Shown: positions 7,030 to 16,953, numbered from the stretch's first letter. The stretch: DNA of 64,000 nucleotides from Bradyrhizobium symbiodeficiens (GCF_002266465.3 NZ_CP029427.2:5830501-5894500), one strand, 5' to 3'. A program made the numbers and translations. The notes: generated by a model from the letters alone, not told the origin.

Positions 7030-8565
7030 TCAGGCCGCCGCCGTGATCGGGCGCGGGCTCACGACATATTCGCGCAGGACCTTGTCGTTGGCATCGACCT
7101 CGATCAGCGAGACGTCGTAGGTCCAGAGATCGGCCAGATGCTGCAGCACCCGCTTGGTATCGGTCTCGTTGAGCTGCGCGCCCTTGATGACGTGGTGGTG
7201 CAGGATCAGCCGGCGGTCGCCGGAGAGATCGACGTCGACGACCTCGATATTGGCGTCGATGTAGCCGACATCGTGCTGCCGCGCCAACTCGCGCCGCACG
7301 CGGCGAAAGCCGCGCTCGTCGTGGATGGCATCGACCCTGATCCCGGCGCGCTCCTCGGGATCGTCGTGCAGATGGAACATGCGGAGCTGCCGCATCAACT
7401 TCGGGCTCAGGAACTGCGCGATAAAACTTTCGTCGCGGTAGTTGGCCCAGACGTCGCGCAGCACGCCCATCACGTCGTTCTTGCCGGCGATATCGGGGAA
7501 CCATTCGCGGTCCTCGTCCGAGGGGCTGGTGACGATCCGTTCGATGTCCTGCATCATCGCGAAGCCCAGCGCATAGGGATTGAAGCCGGAGAAGCGCGGA
7601 TCGTCGAACTCGGGCTGGAACACCACGTTGGTGTGTGATCCGAGGAATTCGAGGAAGTTGCCGTCGCTGATGCGGCCCTGCTGGTGCAGCTGCGTCATGA
7701 TGCGATAGTGGACGTAGGTCGCCGTCCCCTCGTTCATCACCTTGGTCTGGCTCTGCGGATAGAAATATTGCGCGATGTGGCGGACGATGCGCAGCAACTC
7801 GCGTTGCCAGGGCGCCAGCCGCGGCGCGCTCTTCTCCAGGAAGTAGAGCAGGTTTTCCTGCGGCAGGCCGAGCAGCTTGCGGCGCCGTTCGAGCGAGATC
7901 GCGGACCGGGTCTTCGAGGCGCCCTTGGGCACGGTGCGCCAGAGGTCGTTGAAGACTTCCTCCTCGTGCTGACGGCGGCGCCCTGCCCGCTTCTCCTCCT
8001 CGCGCAGATCGAGTTTTTTCTTGCCGGGATAGCGATCGATGCCGTGCGACATCAGCGCATGCGCGGCATCCAGCGTGCGCTCGACCTCGATGCGGCCGTA
8101 ACGCTCCTCGCATTGCATGACGTAGTTCTTGGCGAAATCCAGATAGTCCAGAATGCCGTCGGCATCGGTCCACTGCTTGAACAGATAGTTGTTCTTGAAG
8201 AAGTGGTTGTGGCCGAAGGCAGCATGCGCGATCACCAGCGTCTGCATCGTCGCCGTGTTCTCCTCCATCAGGTAGGAGATGCATGGCGAGGAGTTGATTA
8301 CGATCTCATAGGCGAGGCCCATCAGGCCCTTGCGGTAGGACGCTTCATGGTACGCGAACTGCTTGCCAAAGGACCAGTGCTTGTAGAACAGCGGCATGCC
8401 GACGGAGGAGTAGGCATCCAGCATCTGTTCGGCGGTGATGACCTCGATCTGGTTCGGATAGACGTCGAGCCCGAGATCCTTCATCGCCACCGTCTCGCAA
8501 GCGTCGGTGATGCGCTGCAAGGTGTGGAAATCCCAATCCGCGCCTTCGAACAATCGTTCCGTCAT
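7030..8565 (-). CDS. SpoVR family protein
   Basis: 511 residues, normal for the SpoVR/YcgB family. Recognisable segments are YPNQIEVITAEQMLDAY, MPLFYKHWSFGKQF, ISYLMEENTATMQTLVIAHAAFGHNHFFKNN and the long His/Asp-rich middle part (FYPQSQTKVMNEGTATYVHYRIM). The molecular role is unknown; in E. coli the homologue is stress-induced together with yeaG/yeaH. Its start overlaps the yeaH-like gene stop by four bases, making it the last gene of a prkA-yeaH-spoVR operon. Confidence 0.95.
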   Translation of the reverse strand: MTERLFEGADWDFHTLQRITDACETVAMKDLGLDVYPNQIEVITAEQMLDAYSSVGMPLFYKHWSFGKQFAYHEASYRKGLMGLAYEIVINSSPCISYLMEENTATMQTLVIAHAAFGHNHFFKNNYLFKQWTDADGILDYLDFAKNYVMQCEERYGRIEVERTLDAAHALMSHGIDRYPGKKKLDLREEEKRAGRRRQHEEEVFNDLWRTVPKGASKTRSAISLERRRKLLGLPQENLLYFLEKSAPRLAPWQRELLRIVRHIAQYFYPQSQTKVMNEGTATYVHYRIMTQLHQQGRISDGNFLEFLGSHTNVVFQPEFDDPRFSGFNPYALGFAMMQDIERIVTSPSDEDREWFPDIAGKNDVMGVLRDVWANYRDESFIAQFLSPKLMRQLRMFHLHDDPEERAGIRVDAIHDERGFRRVRRELARQHDVGYIDANIEVVDVDLSGDRRLILHHHVIKGAQLNETDTKRVLQHLADLWTYDVSLIEVDANDKVLREYVVSPRPITAAA

Positions 8566-9845
8566 GGAGCGGCTTTCTCCTGGGCAGTGTCGCGGCGCTG
8601 GAACAGATCGTGGAACACCGGAAAAATCTCGCTGCGCTCGCTGACCTTGCGCATCGAGAGCGGGGCGCCGCCGTTGCGCAGGCGCTCATAGAGGGTCCAG
8701 AGCGAGGAGTCGGAGAGATCGAAGGCGCTGCCGCCTGATTCCCCGACCTCGAGATAGGCAAAGAACTGGCAGACCGGCAGGATCTTGTCGGTCAGCAGGA
8801 GCCCCGTGAGCTCGCCGTCGGAATAGGAATTGTCGCCGTCGGAGGCCTGCGCGGCATAGATGTTCCAGTCGGACGGATTGAAGCGCTCGCGCACGATCTC
8901 GTGCATCGCCTGCAGCGCACTGGAGACCAGCGTGCCGCCCGAGGCCGGGCCATAGAAGAAAGTCTGCTCGTCGACTTCCTCGGCGCGGTCGGTGTGGCGG
9001 ATGAAAACGATGTCGACGTGCTTGTAGCGGCGCTTCAGGAACACGTAGAGCAGCATGTAGAAGCGTTTGGCGAGATCCTTCATGTGCTCGGACATCGAGC
9101 CGGAGACGTCCATCAGGCAGAACATCACGGCCTGCGCCACCGGCTTCGGCACCGTCTCGAAGCGGCGATAGCGGATGTCGAGCGGATCGATGAAGGGAAT
9201 GCGCTTGGTCTTCGCCTTCAGCTTTTCGAGCTGGGCGAGAAGCACCACACGTTCGTCGTCGTCCGTGCAGGCGGCGATGGCGGCTTCCAGCTCTTCGATC
9301 TCCTCCTTGCTGGGACGCTTGAGCGCGATACGGCGCGCCAGCGCGCGCCGCACAGTCCGGCTCACCGAGATATTGGCGGGCGAACCCGACGTGGTGTATC
9401 CGGCACGCTGGATGCCCTCGCTCTCGGTCTGCGCGACCTTGCGCTTGGCAAGATCGGGCAGCTCGAGATCGTCAAGAAAGAGGTCGACAAATTCGTCGCG
9501 GGACAGGACAAAGCGGAAGGCGTCCTCGCCGTCGCCTTCGCCGGGGCCGGAATTCTTGGCGCTGCCCTGGCCGGAGCGCTGCAGATAGTCGCCCTCGATG
9601 AACTTCTTGTTGCCGGGCAACACCATGTCGCGCGTTCCGCCTTCGCGGCGGAAGCGCGGCTCGTGCATGCCGTCGAGGGGGATCGTGACTTCCCCTCCCT
9701 CCAGGACGTCCTTGATGTCGCGTTCCTGCGAGGTCTTCTTGACGGCGCCCTGCACCAGGGATTTGGCCCGACGCAAGAACCGCTGGCGGTTCTCAAGACT
9801 CTTGCCGCCCGGATTCAGGCGCCTGTCAATAATGTGAATGGGCAC
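8562..9845 (-). CDS. yeaH: YeaH/YhbH family (DUF444) protein with VWA domain
   Basis: 427 residues. The N-terminal half is basic and Gly-rich (RRLNPGGKSLENRQRFLRRA, GDYLQRSGQGS). The C-terminal half is a von Willebrand A-like domain with a MIDAS motif DVSGSMSEHM and the following RHTDRAEEVDEQTFF and SGGTLVSSAL segments. The family is a conserved partner of PrkA and SpoVR. It starts 24 bp after the prkA stop and overlaps spoVR. Confidence 0.94.
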   Translation of the reverse strand: MPIHIIDRRLNPGGKSLENRQRFLRRAKSLVQGAVKKTSQERDIKDVLEGGEVTIPLDGMHEPRFRREGGTRDMVLPGNKKFIEGDYLQRSGQGSAKNSGPGEGDGEDAFRFVLSRDEFVDLFLDDLELPDLAKRKVAQTESEGIQRAGYTTSGSPANISVSRTVRRALARRIALKRPSKEEIEELEAAIAACTDDDERVVLLAQLEKLKAKTKRIPFIDPLDIRYRRFETVPKPVAQAVMFCLMDVSGSMSEHMKDLAKRFYMLLYVFLKRRYKHVDIVFIRHTDRAEEVDEQTFFYGPASGGTLVSSALQAMHEIVRERFNPSDWNIYAAQASDGDNSYSDGELTGLLLTDKILPVCQFFAYLEVGESGGSAFDLSDSSLWTLYERLRNGGAPLSMRKVSERSEIFPVFHDLFQRRDTAQEKAAP

Positions 9846-9869
9846 TTTACCATCCGCCTCCCATCCGCC

Positions 9870-11814
9870 TCAACCGGCCTGCTTCACGCGCATGTACCAT
9901 TCGACGAGCCGGCGAACCTGACGCTCGGTGTAGCCGCGCTCCACCATGCGTGCGACGAACTCGCCGTGCTTCTTCTCCGTCTCGCCGTCCTTCTTCGAGC
10001 CGAAGGAGATGACCGGAAGCAGGTCCTCGACTTGGGAGAATATCCTCTTTTCGATCACCTCGCGAATCTTCTCGTAGGAGATCCAGGTCGGATTCTTGCC
10101 GCCGTTCTGGGCCCGGGACCGTAACGAGAATTTGACCACCTCGTTGCGGAAGTCCTTGGGGTTGGCGATGCCGGCCGGCTTCTCGATTTTGGTGAGTTCC
10201 TGGTTCAAGAGTTCGCGATCGAGCAGCTGGCCGGTATCGGAATCCTTGAAGTCCTGGTCCTCGATCCAGGCATCGGCATAGTCGACGTAGCGGTCGAACA
10301 GGTTCTGGCCGTAATCCGAGTAGGATTCGAGATAGGCCTTCTGGATCTCGTTCCCGACGAACTCGGCGTAGCGCGGCGCCAGGTCCGCCTTGATGAATTC
10401 GAGGTAGCGCTTCTCGACTTCCTCCGGCAGCTGCTCGCGCTTGATCGACTGCTCCAGCGCGTACATCAGATGCACGGCATCGGCGGCGACCTCCTGCGGA
10501 TCGTGGTTGAAGGTCGCGGCCAGGATCTTGAAGGCAAAGCGGGTGGAGACGCCGTCCATGCCCTCGTCGACGCCGGCGGCATCGCGATATTCCTGGACGC
10601 TGCGCGCCTTGGGATCGGATTCCTTCAGGCTCTCGCCGTCGTAGACCCGCATCTTGGCGTACGTCGTGGAGTTCTCGTGCTTGCGCAGACGCGACATCAC
10701 CGAGAACCGCGCCAGCGTCTCCAGCGTCGAGGGCGCGCACGGCGCGGCCGCAAGCTCGGAGCCCTGGATCAGCTTCTCGTAGATCTTCTGCTCTTCCGTG
10801 ATCCGCAGGCAGTAGGGCACCTTGATCACGCAGATGCGGTCGATGAAAGCCTCGTTGTTCTTGTTGGCCTTGAAGCTCGACCACTCGGCTTCGTTGGAGT
10901 GCGCGAGGATCACGCCGGTGAAGGGGATGGCGCCGATATTCTCGGTGCCGATGTAGTTGCCTTCCTGCGTCGCGGTCAGCAGCGGGTGCAGCATCTTGAT
11001 CGGCGCCTTGAACATCTCGACGAACTCGAGCACGCCCTGGTTGGCGCGGTTGAGGCCGCCGGAATAGCTGTAGGCGTCGGGATCGTTCTGCGCGTAGGTC
11101 TCGAGCTTGCGGATGTCGACCTTGCCGACCAGCGAAGAGATGTCCTGGTTGTTCTCGTCACCGGGCTCGGTCTTGGCGATGCCGATCTGGCGCAGCCGCG
11201 ACGGCTGGATCTTGGCGACACGGAATTGCGAGATGTCGCCGCCGAAGGCCTCAAGGCGCTTGTAGCACCAAGGGCTCATCAGGCCGGTCAGACGACGGCG
11301 CGGAATGCCGTATTTCTCTTCCAACATCGGACCCAACTGATCGGGATCGAACAGGCTAAGCGGGCTTTCGAACACCGGCGAGAGTTCGTCACCGGCCTTG
11401 AGCACGTAGATCGGATGCACTTCCATCAGCGACTTCAGCCGCTCGGCGAGCGATGACTTGCCGCCGCCGACCGGGCCAAGCAGATAGAGGATCTGCTTGC
11501 GCTCTTCGAGGCCCTGCGCCGCATGACGGAAGAAACCGACGATGCGCTCGATGGTCTCTTCCATGCCGTAGAACCCGGCGAAGGCCGGATAGGTGCGGAT
11601 CGTGCGGTTCAAAAAAAATACGGCCAAGGCGTGGGTCCTTGGCCGTGTCAATCGTTTGGGGTTCCCCGATCGCCGCTAGCAATCGCTCCGCCGCATTGGC
11701 GTATTTCATGGGATCGCTTCGACACGATTCCAGATATTCCGCCATCGACATGTCGTGCTGGCTTCTCGCCTCGAACGACCGAGCGAAAGCGTTGAATAGA
11801 GAATCGTTGTACAT
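9870..11814 (-). CDS. prkA: serine protein kinase PrkA, reading frame broken by an extra base
   Basis: Two overlapping frames together make one normal PrkA of about 647 residues. The N-terminal part starts at ATG 11814 and runs in frame through NAAERLLAAIGEPQTIDTAKDPRLGRIFF. The rest continues one frame over from NRTIRTYPAFAGFYGMEE. The switch falls in a run of eight A (11611-11618; eight T in the mRNA strand); removing one base joins the frames perfectly. The downstream part carries the AAA_PrkA Walker A (GPVGGGKSSLAERLKSL) and the C-terminal PrkA kinase domain. The protein is a stress-linked Ser kinase, first gene of the operon with yeaH and spoVR. The break may be a sequencing error, a recent null mutation, or a site of transcriptional slippage. 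Without correction, the start codon gives a protein of about 140 residues. Confidence 0.88.
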
Positions 11815-11848
11815 GATCCCTCTCCGCGTGAGTTCCGCTACACAACTG

Positions 11849-11874
11849 AACTAAAGCAGCGACTGGACCGTTCC
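11849..11874 (-). promoter_or_regulatory. candidate EcfG-type general stress promoter for prkA operon
   Basis: On the minus strand GGAAC (11874-11870), a 17-bp spacer and AGTT (11852-11849) fit the alphaproteobacterial EcfG pattern GGAAC-N16/17-NGTT. The start codon at 11814 would follow a leader of about 25-30 bases. PrkA operons are stress-sigma controlled in enterobacteria, which fits. Confidence 0.5.
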
Positions 11875-11971
11875 GTAGCGCCACTCTCGAATCAGCGTGA
11901 GCACATGACGATCATTGGACACCCGGGTGCCGACTTGACGCAACGCACAACGTAGGCACTCGTTGAGTTAC

Positions 11972-11991
11972 GAACAGGCACCTGCCTGTTC
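11972..11991. promoter_or_regulatory. perfect 9-bp-arm palindrome upstream of prkA
   Basis: GAACAGGCA (11972-11980), two bases CC, then TGCCTGTTC (11983-11991). No T-tract follows on the minus strand, so an intrinsic terminator for the upstream minus gene is unlikely; an operator is the better guess. It lies 158 bp upstream of the prkA start. Confidence 0.45.
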
Positions 11992-12118
11992 TTTGTGCGA
12001 ATCTATATCCATCATCGCTCATTTCCAGAAAATGTCACTCGCTCGCAACATCCGGGCATTACCGGGGGAGAAGAGTCCATCCGGCACCGCCGCAGTGAGG
12101 GATCTGCGCGCGGCAATC

Positions 12119-12763
12119 TTATGTCGCTTGTACGGCGAAGCCTTGAGCGCCACCTCGCGGGCGCCGTTCATCTTCCTCCTGCTGCAGTGCGGCGCGGAGA
12201 CCGCTCGCAGCATGACAATCGCGGCAAGCGCGCAGCAGTGTCTCGAAATCGGTCGCCAGGCCCTCCGACGGGATGACAATGCGATCGTTTTGCGCGCAAC
12301 GGGCCAAATCGGGGATGCAGCGGAGCTGCCGCCGCAAGGCCGGCGTCGGCGTCAGCACGATCATGTGGTGGCCGCGGCTCTCCTCGGCCGAAATCTCCGC
12401 AATCGAATCCCACAGCAGAAATTCATTGCCGATGCGGAGATCGCGGATGCCGTAGGGGGTGACGACCACCACCGCTCCTCGTTCGGCGGGGAGCATCCAG
12501 ATCAACCCGATCGTCATCAGCGCGAACACCACCACGCCGGCAAATCCGATCATCGTGTCGTAATCGCCAAGACCGTCCCACCAGTCGAAGGCGAGGGCCG
12601 CGCTGAGCAGGGTCATGGCAAAGCCAGCCGCCACCAGCAGTCGCAGCGACGTCGTGCACGGGCTGATTTCGAGATCGCGAGAGGCGTCGATGGTGATCGC
12701 CGACGCAGCCGATTGCTGGCTGTCGGCGACGGCGAAGGCCAGACCTTCAGGATGTGCGTGCAT
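12119..12763 (-). CDS. membrane protein with PH-like C-terminal domain (STM3941-like)
   Basis: 214 residues from ATG 12763, which has GGGGAAAA just upstream; in-frame starts further out (12799, 12847) lack a ribosome-binding site. Two transmembrane helices lie close together in the N-terminal half (LLVAAGFAMTLLSAALAF and MIGFAGVVVFALMTIGLIW). A soluble domain follows with VVVTPYGIRDLRIGNEFLLWDSIAEIS, a beta-rich pattern seen in STM3941-type proteins. Function is unknown. It is a single gene followed by the prkA upstream region. Confidence 0.72.
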   Translation of the reverse strand: MHAHPEGLAFAVADSQQSAASAITIDASRDLEISPCTTSLRLLVAAGFAMTLLSAALAFDWWDGLGDYDTMIGFAGVVVFALMTIGLIWMLPAERGAVVVVTPYGIRDLRIGNEFLLWDSIAEISAEESRGHHMIVLTPTPALRRQLRCIPDLARCAQNDRIVIPSEGLATDFETLLRACRDCHAASGLRAALQQEEDERRPRGGAQGFAVQAT

Positions 12764-13088
12764 GCTTTTCCCCAGCATGGCCATTCGCGACCGAGCCATG
12801 ATGTACCAGACGGACCGGAATCCGCTGGTGGCACTCCACGCAGCCACTGGCTGACGACGAAGCGGCCGACGTTACGCAACCAGACCCGGCCAAACCTTCG
12901 GCCAGCGACTTTTTACGCAACAACCGCTACTGCCGCCTGGATCGCCACGATCGCGACGGAGTTACACTGGAGGGTATGACGCCTGTACCCTTGATTGGTT
13001 CCCTCAGGTGCGCATGTAAGCTAGAGGATAGCGCCTCAGGACCGGCGCGGAAACCCCTCGCCCGCAGGCTTGGAGATAAATAAGCAAC
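12764..13088. other. intergenic region upstream of tal-pgi
   Basis: About 325 bases between divergent genes. I found no convincing promoter boxes, repeat or small gene. The tal-pgi transcript must start here, but the sequence offers no clear -35/-10 pair. Confidence 0.4.
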
Positions 13089-15938
13089 ATGAATCCCGTC
13101 AAAGAACTGGAAAAGCACGGACAAGCCGTCTGGCTGGACTTCCTGGCCCGTGGCTTCATCGCCAAGGGCGACCTGAAACGACTGATCGAGACCGACGGCG
13201 TCAAGGGCGTCACCTCCAACCCCTCGATCTTCGAGAAGGCGATCGGCAGCTCGGACGAATATGACGCCCCGATCGGCAAGGCGCTGAAGCGCGGCGACCG
13301 GACCGTGGCCGATTTGTTCGAGGCCGTCGCGGTCGAGGACATCCAGAACGCGGCCGACGTGCTGCGCCCGGTCTATGACCGCCTCAAGGGCGGCGACGGC
13401 TATGTCAGCCTGGAAGTCTCGCCCTATCTGGCGCTCGACACGTCCGGCACCGTCACCGAGGCGCGGCGGCTCTGGAAGAGCGTCGGTCGCAAGAACCTGA
13501 TGGTGAAGGTGCCCGCGACGCCCGAGGGCCTGCCGGCGATCGAAGAGCTGATCGGCGACGGCATCAGCATCAACATCACGTTGCTGTTCTCCAGGGCGGT
13601 CTACCTCCAGGTGGCGGAAGCCTACATCGCCGGACTCGAAAAATACGTCGCCGGCGGCGGCGATCCCTCGCATGTGGCGAGCGTGGCCAGCTTCTTCGTC
13701 AGCCGCATCGACTCCGTGGTCGACAAGCAGCTCGACGACAAGATCGCCCGCGCCAACGATCCGTCCGAGAAGGAGCGGCTGGCCGCGCTCAAGGGCAAGG
13801 TCGCGATCGCCAACGCCAAGGTCGCCTACCAGGATTACAAGCGCCTGTTCTCGGGTGCCCGCTGGGACAAGCTCGCCGCCAAGGGCGCCAGGCCGCAGCG
13901 GATGCTGTGGGCCTCGACCGGCACCAAGAACAAGGATTACAGCGACGTCCTCTATGTCGAAGAATTGATCGGCCCCGACACCATCAACACCGTGCCGCCG
14001 GCAACGCTGGATGCGTTCCGCGACCACGGCAAGCCGCGCGACAGCCTGGAGGAGAATGTCGAGGACGCCCACCGCGTGCTGGAAGAGCTGGAGCGTTCCG
14101 GCGTCTCGCTCGATGCCATCACCGAGGAGCTGGTCAAGGACGGCGTCAAGCAGTTCGCCGACGCCGCCGACAAGCTCTACGGCGCGGTCGCGCACAAGCG
14201 GGCGACCGTGCTCGGCGCCGCGATCGACCGCCAGCAGCTTTCGCTCGGCGACGGGCTCGGCAAGGCGGTCGCCAAGAGCACCGAGGAATGGCGTGCCTCC
14301 GCCAAGATCCGCAGGCTGTGGCAGCGCGACAAATCGGTCTGGACCGGCGCGGACGAGGACAAATGGCTCGGCTGGCTCGACAGCGCCGCCAAGGCCGACG
14401 TCGCCGACTATGAAGATTACGCAAGCCGGGTGAAGGGCCAGAAATTCTCCGACGCCGTCGTGCTCGGCATGGGCGGATCGAGCCTCGGGCCGGAGGTGCT
14501 CGCCGAGACATTTGGGAAGAAGCCCGGCTTCCCGAAGCTGCATGTGCTTGACTCCACCGACCCGGCGCAGGTGCGGGCGATGGAGGCGAAGATCGACATC
14601 GCCAACACCGTGTTCATCGTCTCCAGCAAGTCCGGCGGCACCACCGAGCCGAACGCGATGAAGGACTATTTCCATGAGCGCGTTGCGCAAGCGCTCGGCC
14701 CGAAGGCAAAGACCGGCTTCCGCTTCATCGCGGTGACGGATCCCGGCTCATCGCTGGAAAAGGCCGCCAGGAAACTGAACTATGCCCGCATCTTCCATGG
14801 CGAGCCCTCGATCGGCGGACGCTATTCCGTGCTGTCGCCGTTCGGCCTCGTGCCGGCGGCGACCGCCGGCATCGACGTCAAGACCTTCGTCAAGCATGCA
14901 CTCTCGATGGCGCGTTCCTGCGGACCGGACGTGCCGCCAAGTGAGAATCCGGGCGTGCAGCTCGGCCTCGCCATCGGCCTTGCCGGCCTGCAAGGCCGCG
15001 ACAAGGTGACGATCCTGTCGTCGAAAAAGATCGCCGATTTCGGCGCCTGGGCCGAACAGCTCATCGCGGAATCGACCGGCAAGGAAGGCAAGGGCCTGAT
15101 CCCGATCGAGGGCGAGCCTCTGGGCGATCCCTCTGTTTACGGCAACGACCGGTTCTTCATCGACATCCGCGTCGAAGGCGAAGCCGACGCCGCCCATGAT
15201 TCCAAGCTTGCCGCGGTCGAGGCGGCCGGCCACCCCGTGGTGCGCATCGTGATGAAGTCGATCGACCATCTCGGCCAGGAGTTCTTCCGCTTCGAGATGG
15301 CCACGGCGGTGGCAGGCTCGATCCTGGGCATCAACCCGTTCGACCAGCCGGATGTGGAAGCAGCCAAGCTCAAGACCCGCGAGCTCACCGCCTCGTTCGA
15401 GAAGACCGGCACCTTGCCTGAAGAGCAGCCGGTGGTCAGCACCGATGAGGCCGATCTCTACACCGACGAGGCCAACGCGACTGCGCTGCGCGCCGCCGGC
15501 GCCAATGGCGACCTCACCTCGTGGCTGAAGGCGCATCTGTCGCGCTCCAACCACGGCGACTATGTCGCCCTGCTCGGCTATATCGCGCGGGACAAGGCGA
15601 CCATCGACGCGCTTCAAGCCATGCGGCTGGAGGTGCGCGAGAAGCGGCAGGTCGCGACCTGTGCCGAGTTCGGCCCGCGCTTCCTGCATTCAACCGGGCA
15701 GGCCTACAAGGGCGGGGCCGACAGCGGCGTGTTCCTTCAGATCACCGCCGACGATGCCAGGGATCTCGCCGTGCCCGGCCAGAAGGCCAGTTTCGGCGTG
15801 ATCAAGGCGGCGCAGGCCCGCGGCGATTTCGACGTGCTCACCGAGCGCGGCCGGCGCGCACTGCGCGTGCACCTCAAGGGCGGACTCAAGAAGGGTCTTG
15901 CCGCACTCAATGCCGCGCTCAACGACGCGCTGAACTAA
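13089..15938 (+). CDS. bifunctional transaldolase / glucose-6-phosphate isomerase
   Basis: 949 residues, a fusion. Residues 1 to about 370 are transaldolase: GVTSNPSIFEKAI, LDTSGTVTEARRLW, and the Schiff-base lysine in NLMVKVPATPEG. Residues from about 400 on are phosphoglucose isomerase-like: LGMGGSSLGPEVLAETFG, FIVSSKSGGTTEPNAMKDYF, TDPGSSLEKAA, and a C-terminal DYVALLGYIA region. The protein interconverts sedoheptulose-7-P/erythrose-4-P and fructose-6-P/glucose-6-P, so one polypeptide joins the non-oxidative pentose-phosphate branch to the glucose-6-P pool. The genes for Gnd, Zwf and Pgl follow in the same direction with short spacers, so this is the head of a pentose-phosphate operon. Confidence 0.95.
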   Translation: MNPVKELEKHGQAVWLDFLARGFIAKGDLKRLIETDGVKGVTSNPSIFEKAIGSSDEYDAPIGKALKRGDRTVADLFEAVAVEDIQNAADVLRPVYDRLKGGDGYVSLEVSPYLALDTSGTVTEARRLWKSVGRKNLMVKVPATPEGLPAIEELIGDGISINITLLFSRAVYLQVAEAYIAGLEKYVAGGGDPSHVASVASFFVSRIDSVVDKQLDDKIARANDPSEKERLAALKGKVAIANAKVAYQDYKRLFSGARWDKLAAKGARPQRMLWASTGTKNKDYSDVLYVEELIGPDTINTVPPATLDAFRDHGKPRDSLEENVEDAHRVLEELERSGVSLDAITEELVKDGVKQFADAADKLYGAVAHKRATVLGAAIDRQQLSLGDGLGKAVAKSTEEWRASAKIRRLWQRDKSVWTGADEDKWLGWLDSAAKADVADYEDYASRVKGQKFSDAVVLGMGGSSLGPEVLAETFGKKPGFPKLHVLDSTDPAQVRAMEAKIDIANTVFIVSSKSGGTTEPNAMKDYFHERVAQALGPKAKTGFRFIAVTDPGSSLEKAARKLNYARIFHGEPSIGGRYSVLSPFGLVPAATAGIDVKTFVKHALSMARSCGPDVPPSENPGVQLGLAIGLAGLQGRDKVTILSSKKIADFGAWAEQLIAESTGKEGKGLIPIEGEPLGDPSVYGNDRFFIDIRVEGEADAAHDSKLAAVEAAGHPVVRIVMKSIDHLGQEFFRFEMATAVAGSILGINPFDQPDVEAAKLKTRELTASFEKTGTLPEEQPVVSTDEADLYTDEANATALRAAGANGDLTSWLKAHLSRSNHGDYVALLGYIARDKATIDALQAMRLEVREKRQVATCAEFGPRFLHSTGQAYKGGADSGVFLQITADDARDLAVPGQKASFGVIKAAQARGDFDVLTERGRRALRVHLKGGLKKGLAALNAALNDALN

Positions 15939-15951
15939 GGGAATATTGCAG

Positions 15952-16953
15952 ATGCAACTCGGCATGATCGGCCTCGGCCGAATGGGCGGCAACATCGTTC
16001 GCCGCCTGATGCGCCACGGGCATTCGACCGTGGTCTATGACAAGGACGCCAAGGCCGTAGCAGGCCTCGCCGCAGACGGCGCGGTCGGCTCGGCGACGCT
16101 GGAAGACTTCATCGCGAAGCTCGAGCGGCCGCGCACGGCCTGGGTGATGCTGCCTGCGGGGCACATCACCGAGACCACGATCAATACGATCGCGGGCGTG
16201 ATGCAGGACGGCGACGTCATCATCGACGGCGGCAACACCTTCTGGCAGGACGACGTCCGGCGCGGCAAGGCGCTGAGAGAGCGCGGCATCCACTATGTCG
16301 ACGTCGGCACCTCGGGCGGCGTCTGGGGTCTCGACCGCGGCTATTGCATGATGATCGGCGGCGAGAAGCAGGTGGTCGACCGGCTCGATCCGATCTTCGC
16401 CGCGCTAGCGCCCGGCGCCGGCGACATTCCGCGCACGGAAGGACGCGACGGGCGCGATCCCCGTATCGAGCAGGGCTACATCCATGCCGGTCCCGTCGGC
16501 GCCGGTCATTTCGTCAAGATGATCCATAACGGCATCGAATACGGCCTGATGCAGGCTTATGCCGAAGGGTTCGACATCCTCAAGAATGCCAACATCGAGG
16601 CCCTGCCGGCGGATCACCGCTACGATTTCGATCTCGCCGACGTCGCCGAAGTGTGGCGGCGCGGCAGCGTGATCCCGTCCTGGCTACTCGACCTCACCTC
16701 GACGGCGCTCGCCGACAGCCCGCAGCTCACGGAATATTCCGGCTTCGTGGAAGATTCCGGCGAGGGACGCTGGACCGTCAACGCCGCGATCGACGAGGCC
16801 GTGCCGGCCGAGGTCCTCACCGCGGCGCTCTACACACGTTTCCGTTCCCGTCGGGAACACACCTTCGCCGAAAAAATTCTCTCCGCGATGCGCGCGGGGT
16901 TTGGCGGCCACAGGGAGCCGAAGCAGCCGGGCGCCGCGAAGCCCAAACAATAA
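15952..16953 (+). CDS. gnd: 6-phosphogluconate dehydrogenase, decarboxylating (short form)
   Basis: 333 residues from the ATG at 15952 (AAGGGA upstream at good spacing; a TTG six bases earlier is less likely). N-terminal Rossmann motif GMIGLGRMGGNIVRRL, the substrate region DVGTSGGVWGLDRGYCMMIGG, and the catalytic-lysine segment GAGHFVKMIHNGIEYGLMQAYAEG. The length of about 330 residues is that of the short GndA-like form, often NAD-preferring, rather than the ~470-residue enterobacterial enzyme. It oxidises 6-phosphogluconate to ribulose-5-P and CO2. It starts 13 bp after tal-pgi. Confidence 0.95.
   Translation: MQLGMIGLGRMGGNIVRRLMRHGHSTVVYDKDAKAVAGLAADGAVGSATLEDFIAKLERPRTAWVMLPAGHITETTINTIAGVMQDGDVIIDGGNTFWQDDVRRGKALRERGIHYVDVGTSGGVWGLDRGYCMMIGGEKQVVDRLDPIFAALAPGAGDIPRTEGRDGRDPRIEQGYIHAGPVGAGHFVKMIHNGIEYGLMQAYAEGFDILKNANIEALPADHRYDFDLADVAEVWRRGSVIPSWLLDLTSTALADSPQLTEYSGFVEDSGEGRWTVNAAIDEAVPAEVLTAALYTRFRSRREHTFAEKILSAMRAGFGGHREPKQPGAAKPKQ

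Larger units (their letters stand above)
11815..12118. other. prkA upstream region
   Basis: About 300 bases without a gene between the minus-strand membrane protein gene (ending at 12119) and prkA. It holds a candidate stress promoter (11849-11874) and a perfect palindrome (11972-11991), described separately. I see no other structure. Confidence 0.5.

Noticed and set aside
11963..12979. 338-residue plus-strand frame over the membrane protein gene
   Set aside because: Low-complexity Arg/His/Gln composition; the minus-strand frame has real membrane helices and a ribosome-binding site.
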